64,000 bases of DNA from NCBI RefSeq assembly GCF_002999335.1, contig NW_020312754.1, positions 1 through 64,000 on the forward strand. Direction: 5' to 3'. This DNA comes from Cyclospora cayetanensis. Its lineage: Eukaryota; Apicomplexa; Conoidasida; Eucoccidiorida; Eimeriidae. Below the pieces are notes generated by a model that was given only the letters and a program-made list of their open reading frames with translations, was not told the DNA's origin and searched no databases. The position numbers and the translations under genes were made by a program. Positions 20,573 through 32,207 of this stretch are shown here, one piece after another (position 1 is the stretch's first letter; every line of letters begins with the position of its first letter).

Positions 20573-23264
20573 TCTGCTGCGCTTGCTGCCGTTCGAGTGC
20601 GTTGTTGTGTGAAAAAAGGCTCTCGCTATTTCGTAGCGAGCAGCTGTACAGCCTCTGGCTCCCTAGGTAGCTAGTCTGGGCTGCAGACAGAGGTATATAT
20701 AGAGAGAGAGAAAGAGAGCACTGTCCACGCGCGCGCGACAGCGCGCTACCTACCCCGCCAGGCAACCTCGCGATTCTGCTCTCGCCTCTCCCCCCACAGC
20801 GCAGTAGCTGAACTGCACTTCCTCTCCCCTCCCACCGCTACCGTTTCTCCTCGTGAGCCGCCACGGAGGTGCCAGACAAGGCAACAAAAAGTCTGCCCCC
20901 TCTGGCACAGTCCTCCGTGCGTCTTTGGCCTTCGTGGGCTGCCACCCACTCGAGTGTGAGGAGCTGCTGTAGCGACAGCGCGCGTGTCTCAGCGTCAGAC
21001 CCCCGCTGCGAGCCTCCTGCTGCTCATGGCGAGCCAAGTCGAAGGCTTCGCGGAAGGCTCTTCCCCAGCTTTTTCAGTCGTAGAAGCCTTCCCCAGTGTC
21101 AGCCAGCGTGCACACCGCTTGCAGGCGCCTCACGCACCAACGCCTCGCTAAAGGTGTCCATGCTGACACACCGTAGAAGGCCCCTCAACCCGCACTCTAC
21201 ACAACTCGGTAGAATGCTTTTGGCTGTGTCTTGCGGGAAAAAGGAGCTTCCACCAGCCTCCGCCCTAAATAGTCTCGAGGTGCCGCGAGGAAAATCGCAG
21301 GCTACGGTGCGCGCTGGTGCACAGTAGAGACACTGGGAGGGCGCAACTGGAGGGCCAGTGCAGCCTCCACAGTGTGCGAGGTTTCCACTGCTTTGGCGAA
21401 CTCACCTCTCCGTCGACATGCTCTACGGAGGGCGAACTCGGAAGGTTAGTTTATTGCTAATGCCTAATTGAATGGAGCAGATGCAAGGCAGTGCGCGCGA
21501 GCGAAGCGCAGCCTCTCGCACGTGACCCCTGCCTGCCTCGCCGGCTGGCAATTCCACGCTTGGTGGCGCTTATGCTGCCGACTTTGGGCAGCGTGTCGAG
21601 CCTAGTGACTGCCAAAGAAGGAAAAGCGGCTAGAGTGTTTCTACATGCGTGTGTGTGCCGTGTCTTTGACGGGGGTCCCTGTCTCTACGCCGGATGAAAC
21701 ACAGCTCTGCAGCGTGCTCACCTGCGGGCGAAGTGCGTAGTGGCGGCAAATCCATGACGAAGGAGCATGCAAATGGCGAGGGAGGCGTTGCTCTAAGGAA
21801 GGCGTTAATAAGAATTCTCAGAAAATCTTTCTCGCCGTGCCGGGCAGGCGTCAATCGTCCCCGAGGGAAGCCTTTTTCTGGCGTGTGGGGAGTCCATGGG
21901 TGCAGGATTTAATCGTTAAACGGCGTTTCTTGCTTCCGAGCTCCGAAGGCAAGGTTTGCGAGGCGTTGGTGTCGAATAGGAGGGCCAGGGAGGGGACTTG
22001 CAAGCAGACTTTGCACTGCTCGGTGCTGTGTCAGTCGGTCAGAGAGCGGCGCGAATACGCGGCGGGTGGGAAGCAGCGCAGCTGCTGCGGGGAGCAGCCA
22101 CGAAGGATAGCCAGGGGGTGCCGTTCGCTGCGGCGCCTACCCCATAAACGAAAATAGATTTGGCGGATATTGTTGAAAGAAGGATTTTTACGGGAACAAA
22201 TTGAGGAATAAGCAAAAGGAGAGGGGAAGAGGACCTATATATACACACGCACACGCTTCAGCAGAGAGGGGGGGTGGTCCTCACCAGCGCTGCTGAGAGT
22301 ATTCCTCCATAGAGAGTACACAGCATCCACACCGCTTTTGTTGGGTGCAGCCACCTGCTGCCGAAACGCGACAACGGGCATATCTAGCGGCTTCTTTTGC
22401 CCAGAAACGCAGCGAATTAGCGTTCAATTACCCTTAGTGACTTTATTTCTCCAGGAAGTAGCCTAAACACGCGCGCTCTCCCAGCAGATAGACCCTAACC
22501 CCCACGCCCAGCAACGGTAGTGCCGGGGGGTTGTGTTGCACGCAGCCGTGCCCCCTGCTGCCTTCCGTCGCTCCTCTAATTCTCGTTCTTTGTTTCGTCG
22601 GCTGTTTCTGCTGGAGCTTTTGTCTGCTTTTTCCCCTGGCAGCAGAGCTAGCGCCTCCCCGCAGTTCGGAAAGCCGCACTCTTCCGCAGCCCGTCTCGCA
22701 GCACCACGGGGTGCCCCTCCCTTCTCCTGCCTTCCCTTCCGCGCAGCTTCTTCGCGGCAGCGCAGACAGCAGACGCACAGGCTGCACGCCATACACCAGC
22801 AGGCTGCCTCCTGCGAGCCTACTGCCCCCGCAATCCTCGCCTCCTCACGGTTCGAGGGCAGGAGGGAGCAAGGCTTCTCCGCCCCTCCCAGAGCGTCGTG
22901 CTGCTCCGCCTGACACCACCGCGCGCACTCAACGACCTCCTCCGACTGCCAAACTCACCTCGCCGCGCTCTCTAGAGCTGCACGCCTCAAGACTAGCGCC
23001 CTGCGGCGGCTTTGAGCCGCCGCAGGGCCTCTTTTTTCTCCCCTTTGGAGACAAAGTCTCTGCGTTTTCCCCTCGCTCTGCATGCGCATGCGTCTGCCTG
23101 CTAGCTAGCTAGCTGGCGAAGCCGACGACGACGAAGGGGTCGACGCGAAGCCTGCTTCTTCCCGCCTGCTCGCAGTAGCGGTCGCCCGCGCTCTGCTCCC
23201 CACCCTCCGCTTCCACCTCTTCTTTCCCTCTCTCGGAGGCAGCGGATTGCGGAGAAAGGCAATC
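20573..23264. other. Long upstream region of the AP2 gene
   Basis: About 2.7 kb without a supported exon. An open + frame at 22531-23112 begins with a hydrophobic stretch but becomes Pro/Ser-rich with no domain, and probably is leader DNA. A perfect 13-bp stem with a 5-base loop lies at 22998-23028 and is followed by CT/T-rich DNA. A short CTAG tandem lies at about 23100-23113. Confidence 0.4.
22998..23028 (+). other. Perfect GC hairpin followed by T-rich tract
   Basis: Left arm GCCCTGCGGCGGC, loop TTTGA, right arm GCCGCCGCAGGGC, then CTCTTTTTTCTC. All 13 pairs are Watson-Crick. It lies about 240 bp upstream of the AP2 start codon, probably in the 5' leader or promoter. It resembles a bacterial terminator in form, but the context is eukaryotic. 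Confidence 0.7.
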
Positions 23265-26200
23265 ATGACTGAAAGTTGCGACGCAGACCAAGCCACCCCT
23301 GCAGTGTGCCCCACGGATGCGCCTGACGGAGACTGCGGTAGAAGGGGAGCAGCTGTCTTCTCGACTGCCGTCGAGGCTGAGGCTGCGACTGCCCCCTCGC
23401 TGCCTCTCCTGGGGAGGACTGCGCCCTTCTCCCCGCCAGGAGAGCAGCAGCAGCAGCAGGAAGCGGCAGCTGCTGCTGCTGCTGCTGCTGGCAGCTCCGA
23501 CAGTCCAGCGTCGTCTGCTGCGGCGGCGGCTGCTTCCGCCTCCACGGAGGAGCAACAGGGAGCTGCTGCTGCCGCAGTCGCCTTGGCAGGCGAGCTCAAG
23601 CTCCCCCTGGTAAGTTCGAGGCAGGCTGCGTCAAAGCGAGCAGTTCGAGGGAAGAACGCCTCAACTTGTCGCATGCAGTGGCTCCATTGGGCGGGCGGAT
23701 AGGGGTAGAGGGAGACGCGCGCCTTCCGTGGCTTTTAGGAGACGCGAGTTGTTGTGCTGCTGCTGTCGCCGCTGCTGTCTGAGGCGAGATTCCTTTCATG
23801 CTTATGGTGTGGCTGCTGCTGCGGCTGCTGCAGATGGCCTCTTACCTCCGGGGGATGGCGCTAGGTTCTCTCTCGATCGACGACTTGCCTTCTCCGCCTT
23901 GCAGCACGATCTCTTCCGCGTCTTCTTCGCCAACCGCCGTTGCGGGGAGCAAGCAGCACGCAGGTGTGTCGGCAGCGGCAGCAGCAGCTGCTGCTGCTGC
24001 TGCTGTAGCAGCGGGCACGCCCTTTATCGACATCGGGCAGCAAGCGGCAGCAACAGCAGCAGCAGCAGCAGCTGCGCATTTTCCTCAGCTGTCTGTCGGT
24101 CTTGCTTCTCCAAGACTTCCAACTCCCCTGCCGCAAGCTGCAGGGAGCACCAGCGCCGCTCAGACGGATGCTCTGCAGCAGCAGCAGCAGCAGCAGCTCC
24201 TCTTGCAGCGTCAGCAGCTCCTCCTGGCGTTCGCTAACCAGCACCACCAGATGCTGGGAGCCTTGAACAGGGGGGGAGGGGTCCCCTCTGCGCTTTCGGC
24301 AGATGCTGCGACTCTAGCCTCTTTTGGCGGCTACAGTTCTCTGCTGATGGATGCTGCAGTTGGAGGCGGCGACGGCACTGTGCCTTCCTCCGCTGCTCTA
24401 GGGAGCACTCCTGCAGGAGCGACAAACGCAGCAGCAGCAGCAAATGCAGCAGCAGCAGCAAATGCAGCAGCAGCAGCTGCTGCTCAGGGTCCTTTGGCTT
24501 CTGTGGGGGGGGGGGAGTCGTCTGCTGCAGCGGCAGCAGCACTGGGTGTGTTTGACGCGTCTAACAGCTGTGCGCCTCTGCTGCATGCACTGCCCTGCAA
24601 CGCGAGCAGCAGCAGCTCCCCCCCCCAGCAGGCTTCAGCCGCGAATGTTTCTGCGCTTGAGGCGACTGTGTCTGGGCGTGGTACTGTGGGGAGGGGGGAG
24701 AGCTCTTCCAGTGCCTCTTGCGCTGCTGCCACTGCTGCTGTCGCGCCGTACAACTCGACGTGTTTCAGGCTCGCCTTGACCTCTGCGGAAGGGGGGGGGG
24801 GAGGCTCCAGCGCGCTGAGTGGCATGGCTACCCCTTCCTCTGGAGTGGGGAGTGGAGCAGCTGCCTCGGGAGCTTTGCCGAAGAAGTACAGTGGCGTCTG
24901 GTTCGACCCGCAGCAGAATTGCTGGAGAGCATCGTGGGTGTGCGCTGCAACAGGCAAGCGACGCTTTCGATACTTCTCCGCCGCTAAGTTCGGGCATGAG
25001 CATGCCTTGCAGCTAGCCACGGAGACGAAGGAGCGAGCTTTAGAAAGGAAGAAGGTGAAGACGCAGCAGCAGCAGCAGCAGCAGCAACAAGGGGATCTTG
25101 GCGGAAGTGTCTCTGGCCTTGTTTCGAGATTTCCGAGTGCTGCTGCGCTCGGCGCAGCGGCAGGCTTGCACGGGGGAGACACCCCCCAGCTAGCCGTGAA
25201 ACATGAGACGCTAGAGCAGCAGCATCTACAGCAGCAGCAGTTGCACCAGCAGCAGCTTCCGCAGTCTCGCCGCCTCCGTCTTCGGAAGCTATGCCCCCCC
25301 TCCGGGGGAGCAGCAGCACCGGCAGCAGCACCGGCAGCAGCACCGGGGGGGGGAAGCCTCCGGATCCTCAGATTTTAGCAGCGCGAGCTCGAGAAATTAC
25401 AAAGGTTCCCGGGGTGTATTACGACGGCGCGCGAATGATATGGCGTGCCTTCTGGCACGAAGGCGGTCGTCGAGTTATTCGGTACTTTACGGTGAACAAG
25501 CATGGCTTTAGGAGGGCGCACCAGCTGGCGCTGCTCACGAGGAAGCAAGCGGCGGAGGCGATGCAACAGCGACGTCGAAAGCTTCTTGTCGGGGAGGGGC
25601 AGGGAACGGGCTTGCAGCAGGGAGGCTTAAATCGGCCCCAACTGTCGCACTTGGATGCTCAGTACGATGCTGCGAACGCTCGCCTAGAACGCGCGTTGAA
25701 GCAGATCGAGGAGATGGAGGAGGAGGAGGCAGCAGCAGCTGCTGCTGCAGGTGCAGGTGCAGGTGCGGCAGCGAGTGGCGCGCATCCCGCCGATGCTGTT
25801 TCGTCGAGCGTCGCCGTTCGTGGAGGGGTTGCTTGCCTCGGCGCTAACCAGGCCCCTTCTTGCAGTGCTGCACGGGAGGCGGAAGGCGGCAGGGACCGTT
25901 TAGACATCGCTGGCGACACGGGAGCTGTGGGGCAGAAAAAGAGCCTCGTGTCTGCTGTCGCTGGGGGGGGGGGCCCCTCTGTCGGGTCGGTCGCCGGGTG
26001 TAATGACAGCGCCTCGGGGGCGGGGGCGGGGGGCCCCCCTGCGTATTCTGGCATTAGCAGCCGCGTCGACTACGTGGAGAGGGTCGCTCAGCTGCCTCCT
26101 GAACCGCAAGTGGAGTGGTGCGAAGCTCTCAAGGCGTGGGTTGTTACGCCGGCAGACGACGAGGAGGGGCCCCTTGGGGGGGGCCCCCATCGGCTTGTCA

Positions 26201-27669
26201 TTCCAGAATCCGGCAAAACCGTCCTCAAGATGTTCACGATACGCAAATTCGGATTTCGGGTGGCTCGCGAAAGAGCTTTGGAGTGGAGAAATAAGCGGAG
26301 GGAGAAAGCCATGCAAGAATCTAGTGGTCGCAGAAGTCGCCCGGCGACACACGCCAATGCGACGGTGAGGCAGAAGCAGAAACTGTAGCAGCAATAGCAG
26401 CAAATGCCATGCAGTACAAGCTGAAGCCTCAGCGCCTCCTGTCATGCCTTTTCGAAAGGTGTTCGTGTATGGAGGTGTTTGTTTGTTTCGTGAGGGTCCG
26501 TGTTTGTATGCGTGGGTGGCGTGCGCGCATGTGCTCATGTGCCCACCCAGTGCATATGAATGTGTACTATGTATGTATCTATGTATGTAACTGTGTTTCT
26601 ATGTATGTAACTGTGTTTCTATGTATGTAACTGTGTTTCTATGTATGTATCTGTGTTTCTATGTATGTATCTGTGTATCTATGTATGTTTCTATGCATGT
26701 ATCTATGTGTGTTTCCATGCATGCATGTATCTATGTATGTTTCTATGTGTGTTTCATACTACGTGCGCCAATGTGCAGATGCTGTTGGAGCCAACGCCCT
26801 CGGCTGTCTCGGCGCCTGCTTCTGCTGTATCACCGAGTTATTCCACGAGCACATGTGCATCGACGCCAAGCCCTTCAGCGTCTCCAGCGGCTGCAGTTGT
26901 ACCCGCATCGGCTGCAGCAGCAGGGGCGTCTTCGGGATCGGATGTGTGGAGTGGCATGTGCAGCAGCGGCAACAACAACGGCAGCAGCAGAAAGCGGTTG
27001 GCAGCGGCAGCCGCTGAGACGTCTGCTGCCGCTGACTGTGCTACCCCCGATTTATCTGCCCTTGTGCCGGAGGCGCTGCCTGTCGGAAGTGCAGGAGGTA
27101 CGGCAGCAGCATCATCAGGAGGAGGGAGCGGCAGCGTGGAGGTTATGCGAAGTGCAGTTTGTCACATCTTGCGTAATTTGCAACAGTGTATTAGCCGTAT
27201 CTTGACGTCGGAGAGGGCGTCGGGAGCCGATGAGCAGCTGGCGGTCGACATTCACAAGTGGAGCCAGGCGGTGTATGTACAGCTGGATCTTTTCTCGTCG
27301 TTTGCACAACTGGCGTGTGAAAGTCGGCATCCCGACGCGGAAGCGCTCGTTTCGGAGATGCTCATGCCCTACTTGCGGCTTTTTGCTCATTGCATCCGTC
27401 TCAACAAACTGCCTAGCCAGCTGCCTGAGGAGTATCAGCTGCTTCTCCTGGATGCGTTGTGTATCTTGGGAACGCCAGATACCGCAGGCAAGGTCGAGCT
27501 GCAGCAGCAGCAACAAGAGGAAGCATTGAGGGGGGCTGCTGCGCTTATGCTGCCTGACACAAATGCGGATCTCTTGTCTCTGCCTCCTACTCCGGATGCA
27601 ACAACGCCTTCTGGTGCTGCTTCAGCTCTTGCCGTGTCACCAGCAGCTCTGGCAACGCCGCATGCGTAA
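23265..27669 (+). CDS. ApiAP2 transcription factor with three AP2 domains and an ACDC-like domain
   Basis: The exon model is 23265-23609, 23834 to about 25260, a second frame from about 25265 to 26364, and 26779-27669. Three AP2 DNA-binding domains are visible. Domain 1, near 24880-25040, has SGVWFDPQQNCWRASW and RRFRYFSAAKFG. Domain 2, near 25400-25565, has VPGVYYDGARMIWRAFW and RVIRYFTVNKHGFRRAHQLA. Domain 3, near 26080-26300, has VEWCEALKAWVV and VLKMFTIRKFGFRVARERAL. The last exon (about 27150-27480) carries a helical domain, starting SAVCHILRNLQQCISRIL, consistent with the AP2-coincident C-terminal (ACDC) domain. Poly-Ala, poly-Gln, poly-Gly and poly-Ser tracts fill the linkers. The reading frame must change between domains 1 and 2 (see findings). 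The protein probably controls stage-specific transcription; its target sites are unknown. Confidence 0.85.
26550..26762 (+). repeat. (GTAT)n-type microsatellite in the last AP2-gene intron
   Basis: Tandem copies of ATGTATGTAACTGTGTTTCT and shorter TATG units lie between donor ACG|GTGAGG at 26365 and the acceptor at 26778. Confidence 0.8.
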
Positions 27670-29393
27670 ATTTCTCAGGTGCTTCTGTTGTGCACCGTGT
27701 GCAGCAGCAGCAGCAGCCTCAGCCCACAGCCCTCTTGCCCGTGGTTTTTCGAAGCTTGCTGCTGCTGGTGTAGCTAGCGTTTTGTTTGTGGATGCTGCCG
27801 CTGTCGAGAGGAGGTTTGTCGATGGATGCTGCCGCTGTCGAGAGGAGGTTTGTCGATGGATGCTGCCGCTGCTGAAATGGCAGAGAGGGCGCGTCTGATG
27901 CTCACGAAAGTCTCCGTGGAGGCGGTGCTGTGTCTCTCCGGCGGGTGTAGTCTTGCTGCCGCACGTGTCTTGCTGCTGCTGCTGCACGCAAACGCAGCAT
28001 TTCCGGAGTCGCTGCAAGAACAGCAGCGCTGGCAGTCAGAAGGCCAGGGGGCATGTATACATATATATATACATATATGTATACATATATATATACATAT
28101 ATGCAGTAGCGCAGGCTGCATGCTCCATTGCTGCCCTTTGTTATTCTAAGGCGCAAGCTTCCGCGCGTTCAGGCGGAGATTCAGGAAGTACTTTATGCTC
28201 AATCCGCTTGAGACGCTGCAACGTGTAGGGGTGTGTATGCGTATTTCTCACTATTAATAGAGTGGACGGGTTGTGCTGAAGAAAGCAGTCGAGCGCCAGC
28301 GCTTGCGTGTAGCGCATGCTGCCGCGTGAGGCGGTCGGTGCGAAGCCTTTTGCAGTACTAACTAGATGTGCATCTACTTTTAATAAGAGACGAGCAAGAC
28401 GCGTGTGCGTGCCTGCCTGCCTAGTCAGTGTCTCGTGGACTACCTGCTAGAACGCTGTCTAGTGGCTCGCGGAGGAAGCCTAGGTAGGGGAGCTTACTCC
28501 TCCAGCCTAGCAAGGAATGCGTTTAGGAAGGTTTTTTCACACAGGGAGCTCAGGCTAGTCGAGTTACCACCCGCTCAAAGGCTCTGGCCAGGGGCATATG
28601 CAGCGCTTCTGATGGGGTTACACGGAAAAAGTGTGCAAAACTGCACCCTCGCGCATGAGTAATTCGTTTTTCCTTTCCCACACGGTCTATCTCTGCTGGA
28701 ATGGGGAAGAGCGCGAAGGGAAGAATCTTGTTTCGAGCTATGGCGTTTCCCTGGGGCGGCTGGCGCACAGAGCAGAAGAATCCGCCGCTGAAAAGGCCGT
28801 TCGGGGTATCGACAGAATGAAATTCGCGGGAATTTTTATTCTAAGAGACAGCAGTTATCACACCCAAACTGTCCGTTTACCGGCTAAAACGCCTTTTCTG
28901 TCGGGAGCGCCGGGGTGGCATGGCGTTCATGTTTGAAACGCGCTAGCATTGCCACCCCTGGATGACTGAAGCTGTTGCAGTATTCCGCATGCTATGAACT
29001 TCATTCTAATAAGTTTTTATTGTGGAATCTTCCGTGCTATTACTGAGCTCACTTCCGCATACGTGAGTTGCGCATCAGCACATGCGGCACAGCGGGACTG
29101 TCGCCGCGAGATGGTTACGACGAGGAAAGCAGCGTTTTCAAACTGCACGAACAGCAATTTTCAGTGCTTGGGAAAGTCGGGAAGTCGGCAGGAGCCAGCG
29201 CTTGCTCGGAGGGTGCCGTGCGGCGGCAGTCTGCAACCGTCTTGTCTTCCACCCTCTCCTTCGGCCTGTAGGTGAGCCGCGCGTGTCTGCGACACCCTGT
29301 GACGGCATTATGGCCCCTCACGAAGCAGCCAAAGTGCATTTCTCGTCCTCAACAGCGCCATGCAGAGCTGCAGGCGGAGTTCCTTCCAGCTTG
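27670..29393. other. Spacer with possible extra exons after the AP2 gene
   Basis: The frame at about 27826-28034 encodes protein-like, Ala/Leu-rich helical sequence (AERARLMLTKVSVEAVLCL). It is in the same frame as the AP2 last exon, and GC|GTAAAT overlaps the AP2 stop. A 34-bp unit is duplicated at about 27789-27857. An AT palindromic repeat lies at about 28052-28104. A downstream acceptor at about 28172 opens short alternative endings. I could not decide between extra AP2 exons, a small separate gene and chance. Confidence 0.3.
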
Positions 29394-31005
29394 ATGAGGA
29401 GGCTGGGAAGCCTCCGATGCCCTCTGCCCATAGGACTGCTGGGCGCTGCGTTCGAGGACCTCGTGCTGTGGCTGGAAACAGCACACATTCGCCACCTTTC
29501 CAGACTGCAAAGAGAAGAAAAGCTCGGCAAGAAGGGTGATGGGTGGTGGGCACGCTTCATTCAGGTGCGCATCGATTCAAGTGTTGCATGAGCTGTATTG
29601 CATGAGCTGTATTGCATGAGCTGTATTGCATGAGCTGTATTGCATGCGCCGTGTATGTCCGCGGCTTTCACTGGCCTGGCCTGACCAATCGCATGCAGCT
29701 GTGGCATTTTGTGTTTTGGATGACGCATGCAGCTCTCTCGGTGAGGGGAGGGGAAGGGCGGACGGCTCTCACTGGGGTTGGCGTGCGTAAAAATGCCTCT
29801 TCTAGCATGCGCATCGACCTACATGCGTGTTTATCGTGTTGCAGACATACACCCGTGCGTGCGTGTGCGTGTGTGTGTGTCTATGCGCCTGTGCGCAAGT
29901 CTTTTGCCATGCCTCCCCGTCTTTCGACTGCTGCTGTGTTGCAGTACTGCAAAGACGCGCGGCTGAAGGTTGAAGCCTCGCATTCAGAAGACACGGCGAC
30001 ATCTCGTTTAGCCCTTCTAAGAGGCATGACTAACCTAGCAATCAAATATCAATACGAAGACGCTCTCATGGGTATGGGCAGTGCCGGCAGCCATCGTCTC
30101 TATTTTTGTATCGTTTGCCTGAGCAACAACAGCGGGGGATGCTATTGCCGCTGTTCGTGAGTACTGCAGTACATTCCAATTTCCCCCAATGTATGTATAT
30201 ATGTACATGTAGATAGATGCATGATGCATTCTAGCAATCGGCGTATGACAGCGGATGGCTTGCGGAGCGCACGTGCTGGGGTGGTACACGTGTGGTGTTG
30301 AGATTTAGGGTTGGTACCGTGCGATGTGCTGCTTTTTTGCAGAAAATCGTCTTGAGGGAACTTCCGACGCAGGTGCGTCCATGAGCAGAGGGCAACCCAT
30401 GCCTACTCAGCATCAGCAGCAGACGGAAGATGCGGATGCAGCTGCGATCGTGAAGCTGCTGCATGCGCCTCTAAACGAGGCGCTTGCAGCTCTCCACTTG
30501 CCGCCCCTCCTCGCCTGCGAGTCTTCCGTTGGGGAGACACTGGCGGCTCTTCAGGTGAGGCTGCTGCCGTCGCTTCGAGCATCTCTTTGCTGCCTGTGCT
30601 CTTGGTGCTGTCGCGCTGTGCCCTCATGGCGAAAACAGCAACAGGAGAAGGTTGTTACTGCGAAGGTGTTGTACTACGGAACGCTGTGTCTCTTTGCCGT
30701 AGGCTATTGCCGCTCGAACAGGAGCCGACACGGCAGTAGCTGGTGAAGACGACTGCCTTACAGAGGAGGAAGCTCGCGAATTGCTGCAGCAGCTGCCAGT
30801 ATTGCTGGGGGCCCCCCAGGGGGGGCCCCCCGGCGGCAAATCGCCGTGGAGGGATTTTGAGCGTCGATTTGCGTCGGCCTTGCGGGTGCTACACGTCATG
30901 GAGTTACAGCGCACACAAGACACCATTAATGAGGCGCTAGAACGCATGCAGCTGCTCACGGCAGACCCTCGAACGGACCATAGGCTCGCCAGAGTTGGCT
31001 TTTAG
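29394..31005 (+). CDS. RTRAF: RTRAF (hCLE/C14orf166) homologue, tRNA-ligase complex factor
   Basis: Exons 29394-29564, 29945-30071, 30343-30554 and 30703-31005 give 270 residues with matching phases. Exon 1 reads AAFEDLVLWLETAHIRHL, like the metazoan family start with a conserved WLE..KIRH motif. Exon 2 has LALLRGMTNLAIKYQYEDAL, the LAV-LEY region. The C-terminus, ELQRTQDTINEALERM then ADPRTDHRLARVGF, is nearly diagnostic, since the animal protein ends in a very similar ADPKTDHRLGKVG. RTRAF is a helical subunit of the RTCB-DDX1-FAM98 RNA-ligase complex (tRNA splicing and RNA transport) and also links to transcription. The start was set to the ATG giving MRRLGSL, matching the short animal N-terminus; a longer in-frame start exists at 29310. 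Exon 4 carries an in-frame GC palindrome encoding Gly/Pro residues absent from animal sequences. Confidence 0.85.
29581..29649 (+). repeat. 15-bp tandem repeat in RTRAF intron 1
   Basis: Four copies of TTGCATGAGCTGTAT stand in tandem just downstream of the exon 1 donor, followed by a partial copy. Confidence 0.85.
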
Positions 31006-32207
31006 TGCAGACTTCTGCAGTGTTACGCAGTGTCAGTACTGCGGCGAGTGGCGGCAGGGAGCGGTGGCTACTGCTCTGTGCTGGCGTGCATGTGCTGCTG
31101 CTGGTGCAGCAAAGGGGGGTCTCTCGGGGTAGATACGCCACTGCTGTGAACTGCGCCGGGGTAGTTTCGGATTGCACAGCGCCTTTGCCCTTCCCGAGAA
31201 GCCGCTGTCAAAGCGGGCATGCGATCCCTTGTCTCCCACGTCAGCGCTGTGAGCTTAGCTGCTAGAGACAGAGAGCTTCTTTCTCGCTGCCCTAGTGCAG
31301 TTCTTTCGCGTGGCTCGCCCTCTGCGAATTTTCGTTCCAGCAGCAAGTTTGAGTCCTCTAGGATGAACTCTTGAGTAACAGGGGAAGGGGGGAGGGGGGT
31401 GGGGTTGGGAGTGTAGGCGGGGAAGGCGTGCATGCGAGCGCCAGTCTGGCAGCCAGCAGATGCGCGCTAGAAACTAGGGTCGTGCTGTGAGAGTGGCAGC
31501 CCTCTACGGTGTCTTTTTGAGGCGGGGTAGTGTATGTACACTGTTGGAAGGAGGGCGCAAGGTTTCCAGTGCGAGAGCACCAGGCACGCACGCTTGCACG
31601 CACTCCACATGTCTGGCGGGGTGAAGGGCCGTCGTGTATGCGTATTTTTCTCGTTTCACACGTAGCCTGCGATTCGCGCGAGACGCTCTCACGCAGGGGG
31701 CTTGCGGAGAGCGAGAAAGCGTTCGTTACCAACTCCTTCGAGCCATATTCCTATCGCGACTTGAGACTCTAGAGGCACCCGCGAAATTATTCGCACAGGC
31801 AGCCAATACACCTCACTACGGGGGTCGTTCATTGGGCTGTCGCTTCTGTAACCGCCTCCGACGGCCCCTCCTGCCTGGACCCCTACCCTGACGAAACACT
31901 CCGAAGAGTGGCTCGCTAAGCCCAAAATCACGTGCAATCGAGGATTTAAACGCGCTTAAAAGAGACAAACACCCTCAGAATGCAGGGGGAAAAACCTCGA
32001 ATTCGGCTTCGTCGCCGCCCGCAACAAGGGGGGGCCCTGTTGCCCGTGTGTGTCTTGCAGAGCGAGGCCCCCTTCCCACAGCGCCTCTGCGTTAGCGCTG
32101 CTGCGCGATTCGTTCTTCTGCTGTATTTTTCAGTTTATTTGTTTTTTGGGGTTATTTGGGTTTGTTGGATGTGCCACCTCAGACTCGGGAGTCGGAAAAA
32201 GCCCGCA
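31006..32207. other. Intergenic region, no gene seen
   Basis: Short overlapping frames only, with no domain and no splice-consistent chain. Two same-strand genes flank it, so it should hold the RTRAF 3' end and the promoter of the mutase gene. A G7-C3 tract near 32029 is a partial GC-palindrome relative. Confidence 0.4.

Noticed and set aside
22998..23028. Bacterial intrinsic terminator
   Set aside because: The form fits, but the surrounding genes are eukaryotic with introns, so termination by this mechanism is not expected; kept only as an unusual hairpin.
22531..23112. 193-codon frame with hydrophobic N-terminus that could be read as a secreted protein
   Set aside because: Proline/serine-rich low-information sequence, no family similarity, directly upstream of the AP2 gene and containing the hairpin; treated as leader or promoter DNA.
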